Positions 50,520 through 60,642 are shown, counted from the stretch's first letter. The stretch: 64,000 nt of DNA from Lysobacter sp. KIS68-7 (GCF_021284745.1 NZ_CP089925.1:62001-126000); one strand, 5' to 3'. Program-made: numbers and translations. Notes: generated from the sequence alone by a model not told the origin.

Positions 50520-51515
50520 ATGGCGACGATGCCCGCGTCCATCACCGAGTTCGACTTCGCGGCCAGCGGCCGCCGCGTCATCGCCATCGAGGCCCAGGGG
50601 CTCGAAGCGGTGGCCGGCCGGCTGGATGGCGCCTTCACCGATGCCTGCCGCCGCATGCTCGACTGCAAGGGCCGCGTGGTCTGCACCGGCATGGGCAAGT
50701 CGGGCCATGTCGCGCGCAAGATCGCCGCCACCCTGGCCTCCACCGGAACGCCGAGCTTCTTCGTGCACCCGGGCGAAGCCGGCCACGGCGACCTGGGGAT
50801 GATCACGGATGCCGACATCGTGCTCGCCCTGTCCTATTCCGGCGAAAGCGACGAGCTGCTCATGCTGCTGCCCGTGCTCAAGCGCCAGGGCAACCTGCTG
50901 ATCGCGATGACGGGCCGACCGGATTCCTCGCTGGCGCGCGAGGCCGACGTGCACCTGGACGCCAGCGTCCCCGCCGAAGCCTGCCCGCTCGCGCTCGCCC
51001 CCACCGCCAGCACCACCGCCGCGCTCGCGCTCGGCGATGCGCTCGCGGTCGCGTTGCTCGAAGCGCGCGGCTTCACCGCCGAAGACTTCGCGCGCTCGCA
51101 TCCGGCGGGCTCGCTGGGTCGCCGCCTGTTGCTGCACATCCGCGACGTCATGCATTCGGGCGACGAGGTGCCGAAGGTGCGCGAGGCCGCCACGCTCAGC
51201 GAAACGCTGGTGGAGATGAGCCGCAAGCGCCTGGGCATGAGTGCGATCGTGGATGCCGACGATCGCCTGCTCGGCCTGTACACCGACGGCGACCTGCGCC
51301 GCACGCTCGACGACGCGCGCATCGACGTGCGCGCCACGTCGATCGCCTCGGTGATGACGCGCAACCCGAAGGTCATCGACGCCGACGCGCTCGCGGTGGA
51401 AGCCGCGCAGTTGATGGAAGCGCACAAGATCAACGCGCTGATCGTCGTCGACAAGGAGCGCCGCGTCGTCGGTGCATTGAACATCCACGATCTGCTGCGC
51501 GCGCGGGTGGTCTGA
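50520..51515 (+). CDS. kdsD: Arabinose-5-phosphate isomerase
   Basis: Makes arabinose-5-phosphate from ribulose-5-phosphate for Kdo and LPS. The 331-residue protein has a SIS domain (VVCTGMGKSGHVARKIAATLAS, LALSYSGESDEL) and two C-terminal CBS domains (about 205-331). ATG at 50520 is used; an internal ATG (MPASITEFDF) lies three codons later. kdsC overlaps the stop (TGATG). Confidence 0.95.
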   Translation: MATMPASITEFDFAASGRRVIAIEAQGLEAVAGRLDGAFTDACRRMLDCKGRVVCTGMGKSGHVARKIAATLASTGTPSFFVHPGEAGHGDLGMITDADIVLALSYSGESDELLMLLPVLKRQGNLLIAMTGRPDSSLAREADVHLDASVPAEACPLALAPTASTTAALALGDALAVALLEARGFTAEDFARSHPAGSLGRRLLLHIRDVMHSGDEVPKVREAATLSETLVEMSRKRLGMSAIVDADDRLLGLYTDGDLRRTLDDARIDVRATSIASVMTRNPKVIDADALAVEAAQLMEAHKINALIVVDKERRVVGALNIHDLLRARVV

Positions 51516-52108
51516 TGCCAGGCTCTCAAACAACGTATTCGCATTTGAACGACTTCCCCGCCGACATCCGCGAACGCGCCAAGCGCATCAGGCTCGCCTG
51601 CTTCGATGTCGACGGCACGCTCACCGACGGGCGCCTGCTCATCGACGGCGACGGCAACGAATCCAAGTCCTTCCACGTGCTCGACGGCCTGGGCCTGAAA
51701 CTGCTCCAGCGCAAGGGCATCGCCGTGGCCTTCGTCACCGCGCGCGCGAGCGCCGCGGCGGAACGGCGCGCGGCCGAACTCGGCGTGGAATCGCACACCG
51801 GCGTGAGCGACAAGCTCGAATGCGTCGAAGGCATCGCAAGCCGCCTCGGCATCTCGCTCGACGAAGTGGCCTTCATGGGCGACGACCTCGCCGACCTGCG
51901 CGTGATGCTGCAGGTCGGGCTGTCGGTCGCGCCGTCGCAGGCGCACATGTGGACGCGCGAACGCGCGCACTGGCGCACGCAGGCGCGCGGCGGCGAAGGC
52001 GCGGCGCGCGAGCTGTGCGACCTGCTGCTCGCCGCGCAGGGCCACGCCGAAGACCTGCTCGCCGACATCTCGCACGTCACCGGCGTGCGCGTCGAAGGCA
52101 GCGCGTGA
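51515..52108 (+). CDS. kdsC: Kdo-8-phosphate phosphatase
   Basis: A HAD-superfamily phosphatase that releases Kdo from Kdo-8-phosphate. The 197-residue protein has motif I CFDVDGTLTDG with the nucleophile Asp, motif II VTARASAAAERRAAELG and motif IV MGDDLADLRVM. The N-terminus is about 15 residues longer than the minimal enzyme. Its stop overlaps the lptC GTG. Confidence 0.94.
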   Translation: MPGSQTTYSHLNDFPADIRERAKRIRLACFDVDGTLTDGRLLIDGDGNESKSFHVLDGLGLKLLQRKGIAVAFVTARASAAAERRAAELGVESHTGVSDKLECVEGIASRLGISLDEVAFMGDDLADLRVMLQVGLSVAPSQAHMWTRERAHWRTQARGGEGAARELCDLLLAAQGHAEDLLADISHVTGVRVEGSA

Positions 52109-52689
52109 ACGAGCGCAAGGCCATCACCCTGGTGTTGCTGGTCGCGGCCTTCGCGAGCGGCTGGGCCGTGTGGACGCATCGCCCGAAGGGCAACGCCGCG
52201 GCGAAATCGAACGCGCGCTCGGACTACGTGCTCACGAACTTCGAAGTCGTCGTGCTCGACAAGACCGGCCTGGAGGCCTTCACCGTCGCCGCGCCCAAGC
52301 TCGAACGCAATCCGGGCGACCGCACGATGACGATGGCCACACCCATCTTCTACATCCCCGTCTCCCCCGGCGAAGGCCTGCCCCCGACGCGCGAGGCCGG
52401 GTGGGAAGTGCGCTCGAAGACGGGGTGGGTCAGCGGCGATGGCGACGAGCTGCGCCTGACGGGCAACGTGACGGCGCAGACCGCGGGCCACCGCGAGCGG
52501 CCGGTCACGATGGCCACCGAGCAACTGAACGTCTTCCCCCATCGCAACCGCGCCACCTCACCGGTGCTGGTCACGGTCTCGCAGCCGGGTTCTATACTGC
52601 GCGGCCAGGGCATGGAGGCGCTGCTCGACAGCAAGCGCATCCGCTTCTCGTCGAACGTCAAGGTCCAATATGTCCCGCCGCCGCGCTGA
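52105..52689 (+). CDS. lptC: LPS export protein LptC
   Basis: A 194-residue bitopic inner-membrane protein of the LPS transport bridge. The single N-terminal helix (AITLVLLVAAFASGWAVW, about 6-23) precedes a periplasmic beta-jellyroll (YVLTNFEVVVLDKTGLEAFTVAAPKLER, TMATEQLNVFP). GTG at 52105 overlaps kdsC. The 3' end overlaps lptA by 20 bases. Confidence 0.92.
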   Translation: MNERKAITLVLLVAAFASGWAVWTHRPKGNAAAKSNARSDYVLTNFEVVVLDKTGLEAFTVAAPKLERNPGDRTMTMATPIFYIPVSPGEGLPPTREAGWEVRSKTGWVSGDGDELRLTGNVTAQTAGHRERPVTMATEQLNVFPHRNRATSPVLVTVSQPGSILRGQGMEALLDSKRIRFSSNVKVQYVPPPR

Positions 52690-53197
52690 TCTCCGCATTC
52701 GCCTGTTGTTCGCCGCCTTCGCCGCGATGGCGTTCGCGACCTCCGCATGGGCACGCACCACCGATCGCAGCCAGCCGCTCAACGTCGAATCCGACAAGAG
52801 CGACTGCTCGGTGGCCGACGATGGCGCATGCACGCTCACCGGCGACGTCCGCCTCGTGCAGGGCACGATGAACGTGCGTGCCGGCCAGGCGGTGGTGCAT
52901 CGCACCGGCGGCGACATCAAGCGCGTCGTCCTCACCGGCAGCCCGGTGCAGATGAGCCAGGAGCTCGACGACGGTTCGAAGATCAACGCCACCGCCGCCA
53001 ACGTCGACTACGACATGTCCACCGATACCGTCGTCTTCACCGGCGATGCGCACATCGACCAGCCCGGCCGCGGCAACATCGCCGGTGGGCGCATTGCGTA
53101 CAACATGAAGTCCGGCCAGGTGCAGGGCAGCGGCGACGGCAAGCAGCGGGTGAAGATGCAGTTCCAGCCGAAGAACGGCGCAGCGGGCTCGCGCTGA
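52670..53197 (+). CDS. lptA: LPS export protein LptA
   Basis: The periplasmic bridge protein that carries LPS from LptC to LptD. The 175-residue product has a signal peptide ([17 protein letters not shown]) and an OstA-like beta-jellyroll ([46 protein letters not shown]). It contains a cysteine pair ([11 protein letters not shown]) not usual in the E. coli protein. It overlaps lptB by one base. Confidence 0.92.
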   Translation: MSRRRADLRIRLLFAAFAAMAFATSAWARTTDRSQPLNVESDKSDCSVADDGACTLTGDVRLVQGTMNVRAGQAVVHRTGGDIKRVVLTGSPVQMSQELDDGSKINATAANVDYDMSTDTVVFTGDAHIDQPGRGNIAGGRIAYNMKSGQVQGSGDGKQRVKMQFQPKNGAAGSR

Positions 53198-53916
53198 TGC
53201 TGGTCGCGGAAGGGTTGCGCAAGTCCTACCGCTCGCGCGCGGTCGTCCGCGATTTCGGCCTCACGCTCGATGCCGGCGAAGTCGTCGGCCTGCTTGGCCC
53301 CAACGGCGCGGGCAAGACCACCTGTTTCTACATGATCGTCGGGCTGGTGCCCGCCGATGCGGGCAAGATCGTCCTGGATGGCCGCGACATCAGCGATGAG
53401 CCGATGTACACGCGTGCGCGCCTGGGCGTCGGTTACCTGCCGCAGGAACCGTCGGTGTTCCGCAAGCTCACCGTCGCCGACAACCTGCGCCTGGTACTCG
53501 AACTGCGCCCGGACCTCGAAGAGACCGCACGCGAGCGCGAACTCGAAAGCCTGCTCGACGAATTGCAGATCACGCATGTCTCTGGCCAGATCGGCGCCAG
53601 CCTGTCCGGCGGCGAGCGGCGGCGCGTGGAAATCGCCCGTGCGCTCGCGGCCAAACCCCGCCTGATGCTGCTCGACGAACCCTTCGCGGGCGTCGACCCC
53701 ATCTCCGTCGGCGAGATCCAGCGCATCGTCCGCCACCTGAAATCGCGCGGGATCGGGGTGCTCATCACGGATCACAACGTGCGAGAGACCTTGGGCATCT
53801 GCGACCGGGCGTATATCCTCAACGAAGGCAGCGTGCTCGCGCAGGGGGCTCCGGACGCGCTGCTGGCGAACCCCGACGTCCGCCGCGTGTACCTGGGCGA
53901 AGCTTTCCGCCTCTAG
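53197..53916 (+). CDS. lptB: LPS export ABC transporter ATPase LptB
   Basis: A 239-residue cytoplasmic ATPase powering LPS extraction with LptFG. Walker A is GPNGAGKTT, the signature is [15 protein letters not shown], Walker B is [12 protein letters not shown] and the switch His lies in ITDHNVRET. It lies between lptA and rpoN, the standard order in gammaproteobacteria. lptF and lptG are not in the window. Confidence 0.97.
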   Translation: MLVAEGLRKSYRSRAVVRDFGLTLDAGEVVGLLGPNGAGKTTCFYMIVGLVPADAGKIVLDGRDISDEPMYTRARLGVGYLPQEPSVFRKLTVADNLRLVLELRPDLEETARERELESLLDELQITHVSGQIGASLSGGERRRVEIARALAAKPRLMLLDEPFAGVDPISVGEIQRIVRHLKSRGIGVLITDHNVRETLGICDRAYILNEGSVLAQGAPDALLANPDVRRVYLGEAFRL

Positions 53917-53966
53917 GTCCCCGCGTTCCGGCCGTTGATCCCATCCGGCCGCGTTGAACTTAAAGA

Positions 53967-55391
53967 ATGAAGCCCCGCCTCCAGACATCGCTGGGACAGC
54001 ATCTGGTGATGACGCCGCAACTGCGGCAGGCCATCCGCCTGTTGCAGCTGTCGACTGCGGAACTCGAGGTGGAAATCGCCAGCGCGGTGGAGAGCAATCC
54101 GCTGCTGGATTGGGAAGAACCCGCGCCGATCGAAACCCACGTCGCCGATGGCAACAGCCGCTCCGATGGCGAAAGCGGCAGTGACGGCGATGGCGATCGC
54201 GCACCGGCCGATGCCTCCGCCTGGGACGGCGACGAAACCTGGTACGAACGCATCGGCCCCGCCGACAGCGACGACGAGCCGCTCGCCGAACAAGTCGCCG
54301 AAGCCGAGACGCTGCAGGACCACCTGCTGTGGCAGTTGCACCTGAGCCATCTGTCGCAACGCGATCGCAGCATCGGCGTGGCCATCATCGAAGCGATCGA
54401 CGACGACGGTTACCTGCGCGAGACGCTCGAGGCCGTCGCCGAAAGCCTGCGCCCCGGCATGCACGCCGCGCAGGACGAGATCGTCACCGTGCTGCACCAG
54501 GTCCAGCGCTTCGATCCGCCCGGTGTCGGTGCGCGCACGATCAACGAATGCCTGCAGCTGCAATTGCAGTTGGTGCCGGAAGACACGCCGGGCCGCGCAC
54601 TCGCGATCCGCATGACCGAAGGTCCGCTGGAACGCTTGCCGCGCATCGGCGTGGCGGGCCTTGCGAGCGAATTGCACGCGCCGCCGGAAGAGATCGAAGG
54701 CGCGGTGCACTTGTTGCGTTCGCTCGATCCGCGTCCCGGTGCGCAGATGGGTGGGCTGTCCGCGGATACCTACGTCACGCCCGATTGCGTCGTGTGGCGC
54801 CAGCAAGGCCAGTGGCGCGTCGCGCTTGCCGCAGGCGGGCGTCCGCGCATCTCCATCCATCGCGGCTACGAACGAATGATCCGTTCGGCGAACGAAAGCG
54901 ACGCCATCTACCTGCGCGGCCGCCTGCAGGAAGCACGCTGGTTGCTCAAGAGCCTGGAAGCGCGTGGCGACACGCTGCTGAAGGTGATGCGCTGCCTGCT
55001 GCGCCAGCAATCGGCGTTCCTGGAATTCGGCGACCAGGCCCTGCGCCCGCTGACGCTGCGCGAGGTCGCCGCCGAGGTCAGCCTGCACGAGTCCACCATT
55101 TCCCGCGCGATCGCCCGCAAGTTCGTGCGGACCCCGCGTGGAACGATCCCGCTGCGCGCGTTCTTCGCCTCGGGCATCGATACCGGCGCCGGCGGCGAAG
55201 CCTCCAGCACGGCCATCCAGGCCATGATCCGCCGCCTCATCGACGGCGAAGATCCGCGCAAGCCGCTGTCGGACGCGCGCCTGGCCGAGTCCCTGAAGGC
55301 CTCGGGGGTGCCCGTCGCACGGCGTACGGTCGCCAAATATCGCGAGGCGATGAGCATCCCGTCGTCGCAGGACCGCCTGCGCATCGGCTGA
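53967..55391 (+). CDS. rpoN: RNA polymerase sigma-54 factor
   Basis: A 474-residue sigma-54. Region I (MKPRLQTSLGQHLVMTPQLRQAIRLLQ) binds activators, an acidic linker (about 55-110) follows, then the core-binding domain, the helix-turn-helix (LREVAAEVSLHESTISRAIARK) and the RpoN box ARRTVAKYRE (451-460) that reads the -24 element. Fifty bases separate it from lptB. No sigma-54 activator gene is adjacent. Confidence 0.97.
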   Translation: MKPRLQTSLGQHLVMTPQLRQAIRLLQLSTAELEVEIASAVESNPLLDWEEPAPIETHVADGNSRSDGESGSDGDGDRAPADASAWDGDETWYERIGPADSDDEPLAEQVAEAETLQDHLLWQLHLSHLSQRDRSIGVAIIEAIDDDGYLRETLEAVAESLRPGMHAAQDEIVTVLHQVQRFDPPGVGARTINECLQLQLQLVPEDTPGRALAIRMTEGPLERLPRIGVAGLASELHAPPEEIEGAVHLLRSLDPRPGAQMGGLSADTYVTPDCVVWRQQGQWRVALAAGGRPRISIHRGYERMIRSANESDAIYLRGRLQEARWLLKSLEARGDTLLKVMRCLLRQQSAFLEFGDQALRPLTLREVAAEVSLHESTISRAIARKFVRTPRGTIPLRAFFASGIDTGAGGEASSTAIQAMIRRLIDGEDPRKPLSDARLAESLKASGVPVARRTVAKYREAMSIPSSQDRLRIG

Positions 55392-55482
55392 CCTTCGCCC
55401 CGGCCCCCTCCGGCCACTTCCCCTCACGGCCGCCGGGGGTATTCTGTCGGTCCGAACGTGAGGCAAAGGAAGGAGGTCTGCG

Positions 55483-55800
55483 ATGCGCATCGAAACCTAC
55501 GGCCAGCAACTGGAAGTCACGCCTGCCCTGCGCGACTACGTCGAATCCAAGCTCGCGCGGCTCGCGCGACATTTCGACCAGCCCTTCGATGTCCGCACGC
55601 AACTCAGCCTGGAGCGCACCGACCATTGCGCCGAGGCCAACGTCAACATTGCCGGCCGCGCGCTCCATGCCGACGCGAAGGCCGAGAACATGTACGCCGC
55701 GATCGACCTGCTCGCCGACAAGCTCGATCGCCTGCTGGTGAAGCACAAGGAAAAAGTGATCGACTCCCATCGCGGCGGGGAAGCCGCGCGCGGCGGCTGA
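55483..55800 (+). CDS. hpf: Ribosome hibernation promoting factor (short form)
   Basis: A 105-residue HPF/YfiA-family protein ([50 protein letters not shown]) that binds the 30S decoding site and promotes 100S dimers in stationary phase. It has an excellent ribosome site (AAGGAGGT), and TATTCT at about 55440 may be its own -10 box, suggesting separate expression within the rpoN cluster. Confidence 0.94.
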   Translation: MRIETYGQQLEVTPALRDYVESKLARLARHFDQPFDVRTQLSLERTDHCAEANVNIAGRALHADAKAENMYAAIDLLADKLDRLLVKHKEKVIDSHRGGEAARGG

Positions 55801-55811
55801 CCGCGCGCGAT

Positions 55812-56270
55812 ATGCCGTTCCAGTCGCTGCTCGCCGCCGACCGCATCGTCCTGCTCGTCGAGCCCGGGGACCGCGACGCCGTCCTCGACGCCGCGGCCCG
55901 CCTGCTGGCGGACTCGGCCCCGGCGAACACGCAGGCGATCGCCGAGGGCCTGCGCAAGCGCGAACGATTGGGCAGCACCGCGATCGGCCACGGCATCGCC
56001 ATCCCGCACGGGCGCACGCCCGCCTTCGACACCGCGCGCGGTGCGTTCCTGCGCTTGCGCGAACCGGTCGATTTCGGCGCGAGCGACGGCGAGCCCGTCG
56101 ACCTCGTCTTCGCCATGGCCGTGCCCGAACACTTCACCCAGCAGCACCTGCAACTGCTCGCCGAACTCGCCGAGCAGTTCGCAGACGCCGGGTTCCGCGA
56201 TGCGCTGCGCGCCGCGCCCGACGTCGGTACGCTGCGCACCCTGCTCCTCGACACCGCCGTCGCACCATGA
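55812..56270 (+). CDS. ptsN: PTS EIIA-Ntr (PtsN-like)
   Basis: A 152-residue EIIA domain of the fructose/nitrogen type. The phosphorylated His is His66 in [10 protein letters not shown]. No EIIB or EIIC is fused or adjacent, so the protein is regulatory (nitrogen-related PTS). It begins 11 bases after hpf, and its stop overlaps hprK as ATGA. Confidence 0.92.
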   Translation: MPFQSLLAADRIVLLVEPGDRDAVLDAAARLLADSAPANTQAIAEGLRKRERLGSTAIGHGIAIPHGRTPAFDTARGAFLRLREPVDFGASDGEPVDLVFAMAVPEHFTQQHLQLLAELAEQFADAGFRDALRAAPDVGTLRTLLLDTAVAP

Positions 56271-57223
56271 CCCAGCGCATCACCGCACGCGAGCTGTTCG
56301 ACCGGCAGCAGGAGCGCCTCGACCTGCGCTGGATGGCCGGCCTGTCCGGTGGCGAGCGCGTGCTCGAAGCGGTGGACACCGTCGCGCGGCGCCCGTCGCT
56401 CGCCGGCTACCTCAACATCATCTATCCGAACAAAGTGCAGATCCTCGGCACGGAGGAACTCACCTGGCTCGACAGCCTGGATCCGCGCGCGCGCGCGGAC
56501 GTGATCCTGAAGATCATGGATGCGAGGCCGCTGGCCATCGCCGTCAGCAAGGCCCAACGCATCCCCGAGGACCTGCGCGGCGCCGCGGAGGAATCCGACA
56601 CACCGCTGTGGTCCTCGCCGCGCCGCGGCCATGAACTGCTCAACCACCTGCAATACATGCTCGCGCGCGAACTCGCGCCGCGCGTGACCTTGCACGGCGT
56701 GTTCATGGAGATCTATTCGATCGGCGTGCTGATCACCGGCGAGTCGGGATCGGGTAAGAGCGAGCTCGCGCTGGAGCTCATCACGCGTGGCCACCGCCTC
56801 GTCGCCGACGACGCACCGGAGTTCACCCAGATCGCGCCCGACGTCCTCGACGGCACCTGCCCGGAATTGCTGCAGGACCTGCTCGAAGTGCGCGGCCTGG
56901 GCGTGCTGAACATCCGCCAGATGTTCGGCGACACTGCGGTGAAGAAGAACAAGTACCTGCGCCTGATCGTGCATCTCACCAAGCCGCACCTGGAACCGCA
57001 GCCCGGCGGGATGAGTGGCATGGAGCGCATCACCGGCGTTCTCAACGCGCGCCGCGTGCTCGACCTCGACGTTCCGCAGATCACGCTGCCCGTCATGCCC
57101 GGCCGCAACCTGGCGGTGCTCGCGGAGGCCGCCACGCGCGTGCACATCCTGCGCGCGAAAGGCGTCGATCCCGCCGCGGCCTTCATGGCGCGCCATTCCC
57201 ATTTCCTCGAACGTTCCAGCTGA
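56267..57223 (+). CDS. hprK: HPr kinase/phosphorylase
   Basis: A 318-residue bifunctional enzyme that phosphorylates HPr on Ser46 and reverses the reaction. The P-loop is GESGSGKS (158-165), the catalytic His is at 143 (LHG), and the family signature is [15 protein letters not shown] (about 208). Its target residue is present in the ptsH gene further down the cluster, so the pair can work. Confidence 0.95.
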   Translation: MTQRITARELFDRQQERLDLRWMAGLSGGERVLEAVDTVARRPSLAGYLNIIYPNKVQILGTEELTWLDSLDPRARADVILKIMDARPLAIAVSKAQRIPEDLRGAAEESDTPLWSSPRRGHELLNHLQYMLARELAPRVTLHGVFMEIYSIGVLITGESGSGKSELALELITRGHRLVADDAPEFTQIAPDVLDGTCPELLQDLLEVRGLGVLNIRQMFGDTAVKKNKYLRLIVHLTKPHLEPQPGGMSGMERITGVLNARRVLDLDVPQITLPVMPGRNLAVLAEAATRVHILRAKGVDPAAAFMARHSHFLERSS

Positions 57224-57227
57224 CGCC

Positions 57228-58127
57228 GTGAACCAGCCGCCGCCACCCCCCGCTCCGCCTGCGCACCCCGTGCCCAGCCTGATGATCGTCAGCGGCATGT
57301 CCGGCTCGGGCAAGTCGGTGGCGCTCAACACGCTGGAAGACCTCGGCTTCTATTGCGTCGACAACCTGCCCGCGGACCTGCTGCCGGAATTCGTGAAGCG
57401 CGTGACGCGCGGCGAGGACCGTCCGGAAAAACTCGCCGTCGGCCTCGACGTGCGCAGCGGCGGCGACCTCGGCCTGATCCCCGACGTGCTGTCGGAAGTC
57501 GGTGCGCTCGGCCTGGATCCGAAACTCCTGTTCTTCGACGCGGAAGACGACGTGCTGCTGCGGCGTTATGCCGACACGCGCCGCCGCCATCCGCTCAGCC
57601 ACCTCGGCCTCGCGCTTGCGGACGCGATCGCGCTCGAACGGCAGGCGCTCAAGCCGCTGCGGCAGATCGCCGACGTCGTGCTCGATACCAGCCACCTCAA
57701 CGTGCACAAGCTGCGCCGCGTGGTGATCACCGAATTCGGCCTGGGCGAAGCGGGTTCGCTGTCCCTGCTGTTCGAATCCTTCGCCTACCGCCGCGGCGTG
57801 CCGCCGGACGCGGACTTCGTGTTCGATGCGCGCTGCCTGCCGAACCCGCACTGGGATGCGCGCCTGCGTCCGCTCTCCGGCCGGGACAAGGACGTGTGCG
57901 AGTACCTGGAAGCGCAGCCGGACGTCGCGCAGTACGCCGGCGAGATCGAAACCTTCCTCGATACCTGGCTGCCGCGCCTGCAGTCGGACACGCGCAGCTA
58001 CGTCACCGTGGCCTTCGGCTGCACGGGCGGCCGCCATCGCTCGGTCTACCTGGCCGAACGGCTGGCCCGCCACTGCCGGGAACGCGGCTGGGCCGAGGTT
58101 GCGGTGCACCATCGCGAACTGGACTGA
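57228..58127 (+). CDS. rapZ: RNase adapter protein RapZ
   Basis: A 299-residue P-loop protein ([21 protein letters not shown], motif at 23-30) with the C-terminal RapZ domain ([18 protein letters not shown]). In E. coli RapZ guides RNase E to the small RNA GlmZ and so controls glucosamine-6-phosphate synthase. GTG at 57228 adds a Pro-rich extension of about 18 residues; ATG at 57282 is the alternative start. It is followed by two hairpins. Confidence 0.93.
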   Translation: MNQPPPPPAPPAHPVPSLMIVSGMSGSGKSVALNTLEDLGFYCVDNLPADLLPEFVKRVTRGEDRPEKLAVGLDVRSGGDLGLIPDVLSEVGALGLDPKLLFFDAEDDVLLRRYADTRRRHPLSHLGLALADAIALERQALKPLRQIADVVLDTSHLNVHKLRRVVITEFGLGEAGSLSLLFESFAYRRGVPPDADFVFDARCLPNPHWDARLRPLSGRDKDVCEYLEAQPDVAQYAGEIETFLDTWLPRLQSDTRSYVTVAFGCTGGRHRSVYLAERLARHCRERGWAEVAVHHRELD

Positions 58128-58149
58128 CGGTCGCGGCGCGCTGTTCCGG

Positions 58150-58186
58150 GGAAGCGACGTCCGTCGCTTCCGGGAGATCGCCTCCC
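58150..58186 (+). other. Intercistronic double hairpin after rapZ
   Basis: A perfect 9-bp stem ggaagcgac/gtcgcttcc with loop gtcc (58150-58171) is followed directly by a 5-bp stem gggag/ctccc (58172-58186). No T-run. The elements lie between the rapZ stop and the EIIA start and could be an attenuator, a processing site or a protein-binding RNA element. Confidence 0.6.
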
Positions 58187-58203
58187 TCTGCTAAGTTGCC
58201 GGC

Positions 58204-58596
58204 ATGTCCGTCGGCATCCTCCTGATCACGCACGAAGGGGTCGGCACCGCCTTGCTCGCGGTCGCCACGCGCCTGCTGCGCCAGTTGCCGCTGCGGACCG
58301 AAGCCTTCGAAGTCCCCTTCGACGCCGACCCCGACGAATTGCTGCCCGCCGCCAGCGCCGCGTTGCGCCGCGTCGACGGCGGCCAGGGCGTGCTGGTCCT
58401 CACCGACCTGTACGGCGCGACGCCCAGCAACCTCGCCGCCAAGCTCGCGCGCATCGGCACGCCCATGCGCCGCGTGTCCGCGCTGAGCCTGCCGATGTTG
58501 CTGCGGGTGATGAACTACGCCGAGATGGACCTCGAAGAACTCCCGAATGTCGCCGCCGCCGGAGCACGCAATGGCGTGATCCACGACGACGCGTAG
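58204..58596 (+). CDS. PTS mannose-type EIIA protein
   Basis: A 130-residue EIIA of the mannose (AgaS/ManX) family with the phosphorylated His at 10 (ILLITHEGVG) and the conserved LVLTDLYGATPSN. EIIB, EIIC and EIID partners are absent, so it probably works as a regulator within the incomplete PTS, as described for EIIA-Man in other proteobacteria. ptsH starts 22 bases downstream. Confidence 0.9.
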   Translation: MSVGILLITHEGVGTALLAVATRLLRQLPLRTEAFEVPFDADPDELLPAASAALRRVDGGQGVLVLTDLYGATPSNLAAKLARIGTPMRRVSALSLPMLLRVMNYAEMDLEELPNVAAAGARNGVIHDDA

Positions 58597-58618
58597 CACG
58601 CACCAGGACATCCCCCAC

Positions 58619-58888
58619 GTGATCGAACGCGAACTCCTCGTCGCCAACAAACTCGGCCTGCATGCGCGGGCGACGGCGAAACTCGTGCAACTGCTGTCGG
58701 GTTACCGCGCCGGCGCCACGCTCGCCGCCAAGGGCCGGGAAGTGAATGCCAAGAGCATCATGGGCGTGATGCTGCTCGCCGCCGGGCAAGGCACGCCCGT
58801 GGTGCTGCGCGTGGATGGCGAGGACGAAGCCGAAGCCGCGGCCGCGGTCTCCGACCTGTTCGAGCGCCTGTTCGACGAGGGCGGCTGA
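58619..58888 (+). CDS. ptsH: Phosphocarrier protein HPr
   Basis: An 89-residue HPr. His15 (NKLGLHARATAKL) accepts phosphate from EI, and Ser46 (NAKSIMGVM) is the HprK target, so both control points are kept. GTG start at 58619. The stop overlaps the ptsI start as TGATG. Confidence 0.96.
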   Translation: MIERELLVANKLGLHARATAKLVQLLSGYRAGATLAAKGREVNAKSIMGVMLLAAGQGTPVVLRVDGEDEAEAAAAVSDLFERLFDEGG

Positions 58889-60609
58889 TGCGGCAGGTCC
58901 TGCCCGGGCATGGGGCCTCGCGCGGCAGCGCGCTCGGCCGCGCCCGGGTCCGGCTGCCGCATGTGCTGGACGTCCGCGAGGAACGCATCCCCGCAGAGCA
59001 GGTCGAAACCGAACTCGAGCGCCTGCACGCCGCCATCGATGTCGTGCGCGAAGAAATGCGCGTGCTGCGCGTGCGCCTGCATGGCGCGTTGGCGCAGGAA
59101 GTCGGCGAGTTCCTCGACCTGCACGCGCTCCTGCTCGACGACCCCGAACTCCTGCACGGCCTGGATGACCTGATCCGCATGGGCCGCTACACCGCGGACT
59201 ATGCCTTGCGCCTGCAGCGCGATCGCATCGCGAATGTCTTCACCGGCATGGACGATGCGTACCTGCGCAGCCGCATCGACGACATCGACCAGGTGATCGG
59301 CCGCATCCACGCTGCGTTGCATCGGCGTTCGGCGCCGGTCGAAGGCCTGGCGGGCGACATCCTCGTCACCGACAACATCGCACCGGCCGAACTCGCGCAG
59401 CTGCAGGCACAGGGCGTGATGGCCGTGGTGACCGCGGGCGGCAGCGCGCTGTCGCACAGCGCGATCCTCGCGCGCAGCCTGCACGTGCCGCTCGTCGTGG
59501 GTGCCGCGCAAGCCTTGCTGAAGGTCAACGACGGCGACGTGCTTGCAGTGGATGGCACCAGCGGGCTGGTGGTGCTGGAACCCAACGCCGACGACCTGCG
59601 CGGCCATCGTGCGCGCATGCGCGACCAGGTGCGCGAGCGCCGCCAGCTCAATCGCCTGCGCCGCGAACCCACGCGCACCACCGACGGCGTGGACATCAAA
59701 CTGTGGGCGAACGCCGAATCGCGCGCCGACGTCGCCGAAGCGCACGCTTTGGGCGCGGCGGGCGTGGGCCTGTACCGCACCGAGTTCCTGTTCCTGCAGC
59801 GCAACGAACTGCCGGACGAAGAGGAACAGTTCCGCGCGTATCGCGATGTCGTGCTCGGCATGACCGGCCGCACCGTCACCATCCGCACGCTCGACCTGGG
59901 CGCAGACAAGGCCGACCGCAGCGGCCTGGTACTCGAAGACGAACCGAATCCCGCGCTCGGCCTGCGCGGCGTGCGCCTCTCGCTCGCGCGCGATGCGCTG
60001 TTCCGCACGCAGCTGCGCGCGATCGTGCGCGCCTCCGGCTATGGCCCGGTGCGCGTGCTGGTGCCGATGGTGAGTGCGCGCGAAGAAGTGCTCGCGGTGC
60101 GTCGCATGCTGAAGACCGTGCTCGCCGACGCGCGCCGCGACGGCCACGAAGTCGCCGACGTGATCCCGCTCGGCGCGATGATCGAAGTGCCGGCGGCGGC
60201 GATCGCCCTGCCCACCTTCGTCGGCGCGGTGGATTTCCTCTCGGTTGGCACCAACGACCTGGTCCAGTACCTGCTCGCCGCCGACCGCAACAACGAAGCG
60301 CTCGGCGAGGTCTATACGCCGCTGCACCCGGCCCTGGTCCGCCTGCTGCACAGCGTGATCCGCATCGCCCACAAGCGCGGCAAGCCCGTGGCGGTCTGCG
60401 GCGAAATGGCGGGCGATGCGCGTTATGCGCCGCTCCTGCTCGCACTCGGCCTGGGCGAGTTCAGCCTGCACCCCAACACGCTGCTCGAACTGCGCCGCGC
60501 GATCCGCAACTGCGACCTGTCCGCGTTGCGCGCCCGCGCCCCTGCCCTGCTGCGCGCGCGCACCCGCAAGGGCATCGAAGACTGGCTGCGCAACGGCCAT
60601 GCGCATTGA
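58888..60609 (+). CDS. ptsI: PTS enzyme I
   Basis: A 573-residue PEP-protein phosphotransferase that passes phosphate from PEP to HPr. The active-site His is His190 in GGSALSHSAILAR, the PEP-binding barrel shows GLYRTEFLF and TLDLGADKAD, and the C-terminus has GTNDLVQYLLAADRNN and CGEMAGD with the catalytic Cys. It closes the cluster that runs from kdsD. Confidence 0.97.
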   Translation: MRQVLPGHGASRGSALGRARVRLPHVLDVREERIPAEQVETELERLHAAIDVVREEMRVLRVRLHGALAQEVGEFLDLHALLLDDPELLHGLDDLIRMGRYTADYALRLQRDRIANVFTGMDDAYLRSRIDDIDQVIGRIHAALHRRSAPVEGLAGDILVTDNIAPAELAQLQAQGVMAVVTAGGSALSHSAILARSLHVPLVVGAAQALLKVNDGDVLAVDGTSGLVVLEPNADDLRGHRARMRDQVRERRQLNRLRREPTRTTDGVDIKLWANAESRADVAEAHALGAAGVGLYRTEFLFLQRNELPDEEEQFRAYRDVVLGMTGRTVTIRTLDLGADKADRSGLVLEDEPNPALGLRGVRLSLARDALFRTQLRAIVRASGYGPVRVLVPMVSAREEVLAVRRMLKTVLADARRDGHEVADVIPLGAMIEVPAAAIALPTFVGAVDFLSVGTNDLVQYLLAADRNNEALGEVYTPLHPALVRLLHSVIRIAHKRGKPVAVCGEMAGDARYAPLLLALGLGEFSLHPNTLLELRRAIRNCDLSALRARAPALLRARTRKGIEDWLRNGHAH

Positions 60610-60636
60610 GGGGTAGGCGCCCCACGCGCGGAAGTC

Positions 60637-60642
60637 CATAAT
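60637..60642 (+). promoter_or_regulatory. Probable -10 box of mgtE
   Basis: CATAAT followed by CCGCCC, 64 bases before mgtE. A minute open frame ATG AAC GCC TGA begins at 60651, near the expected start of transcription. Confidence 0.45.
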
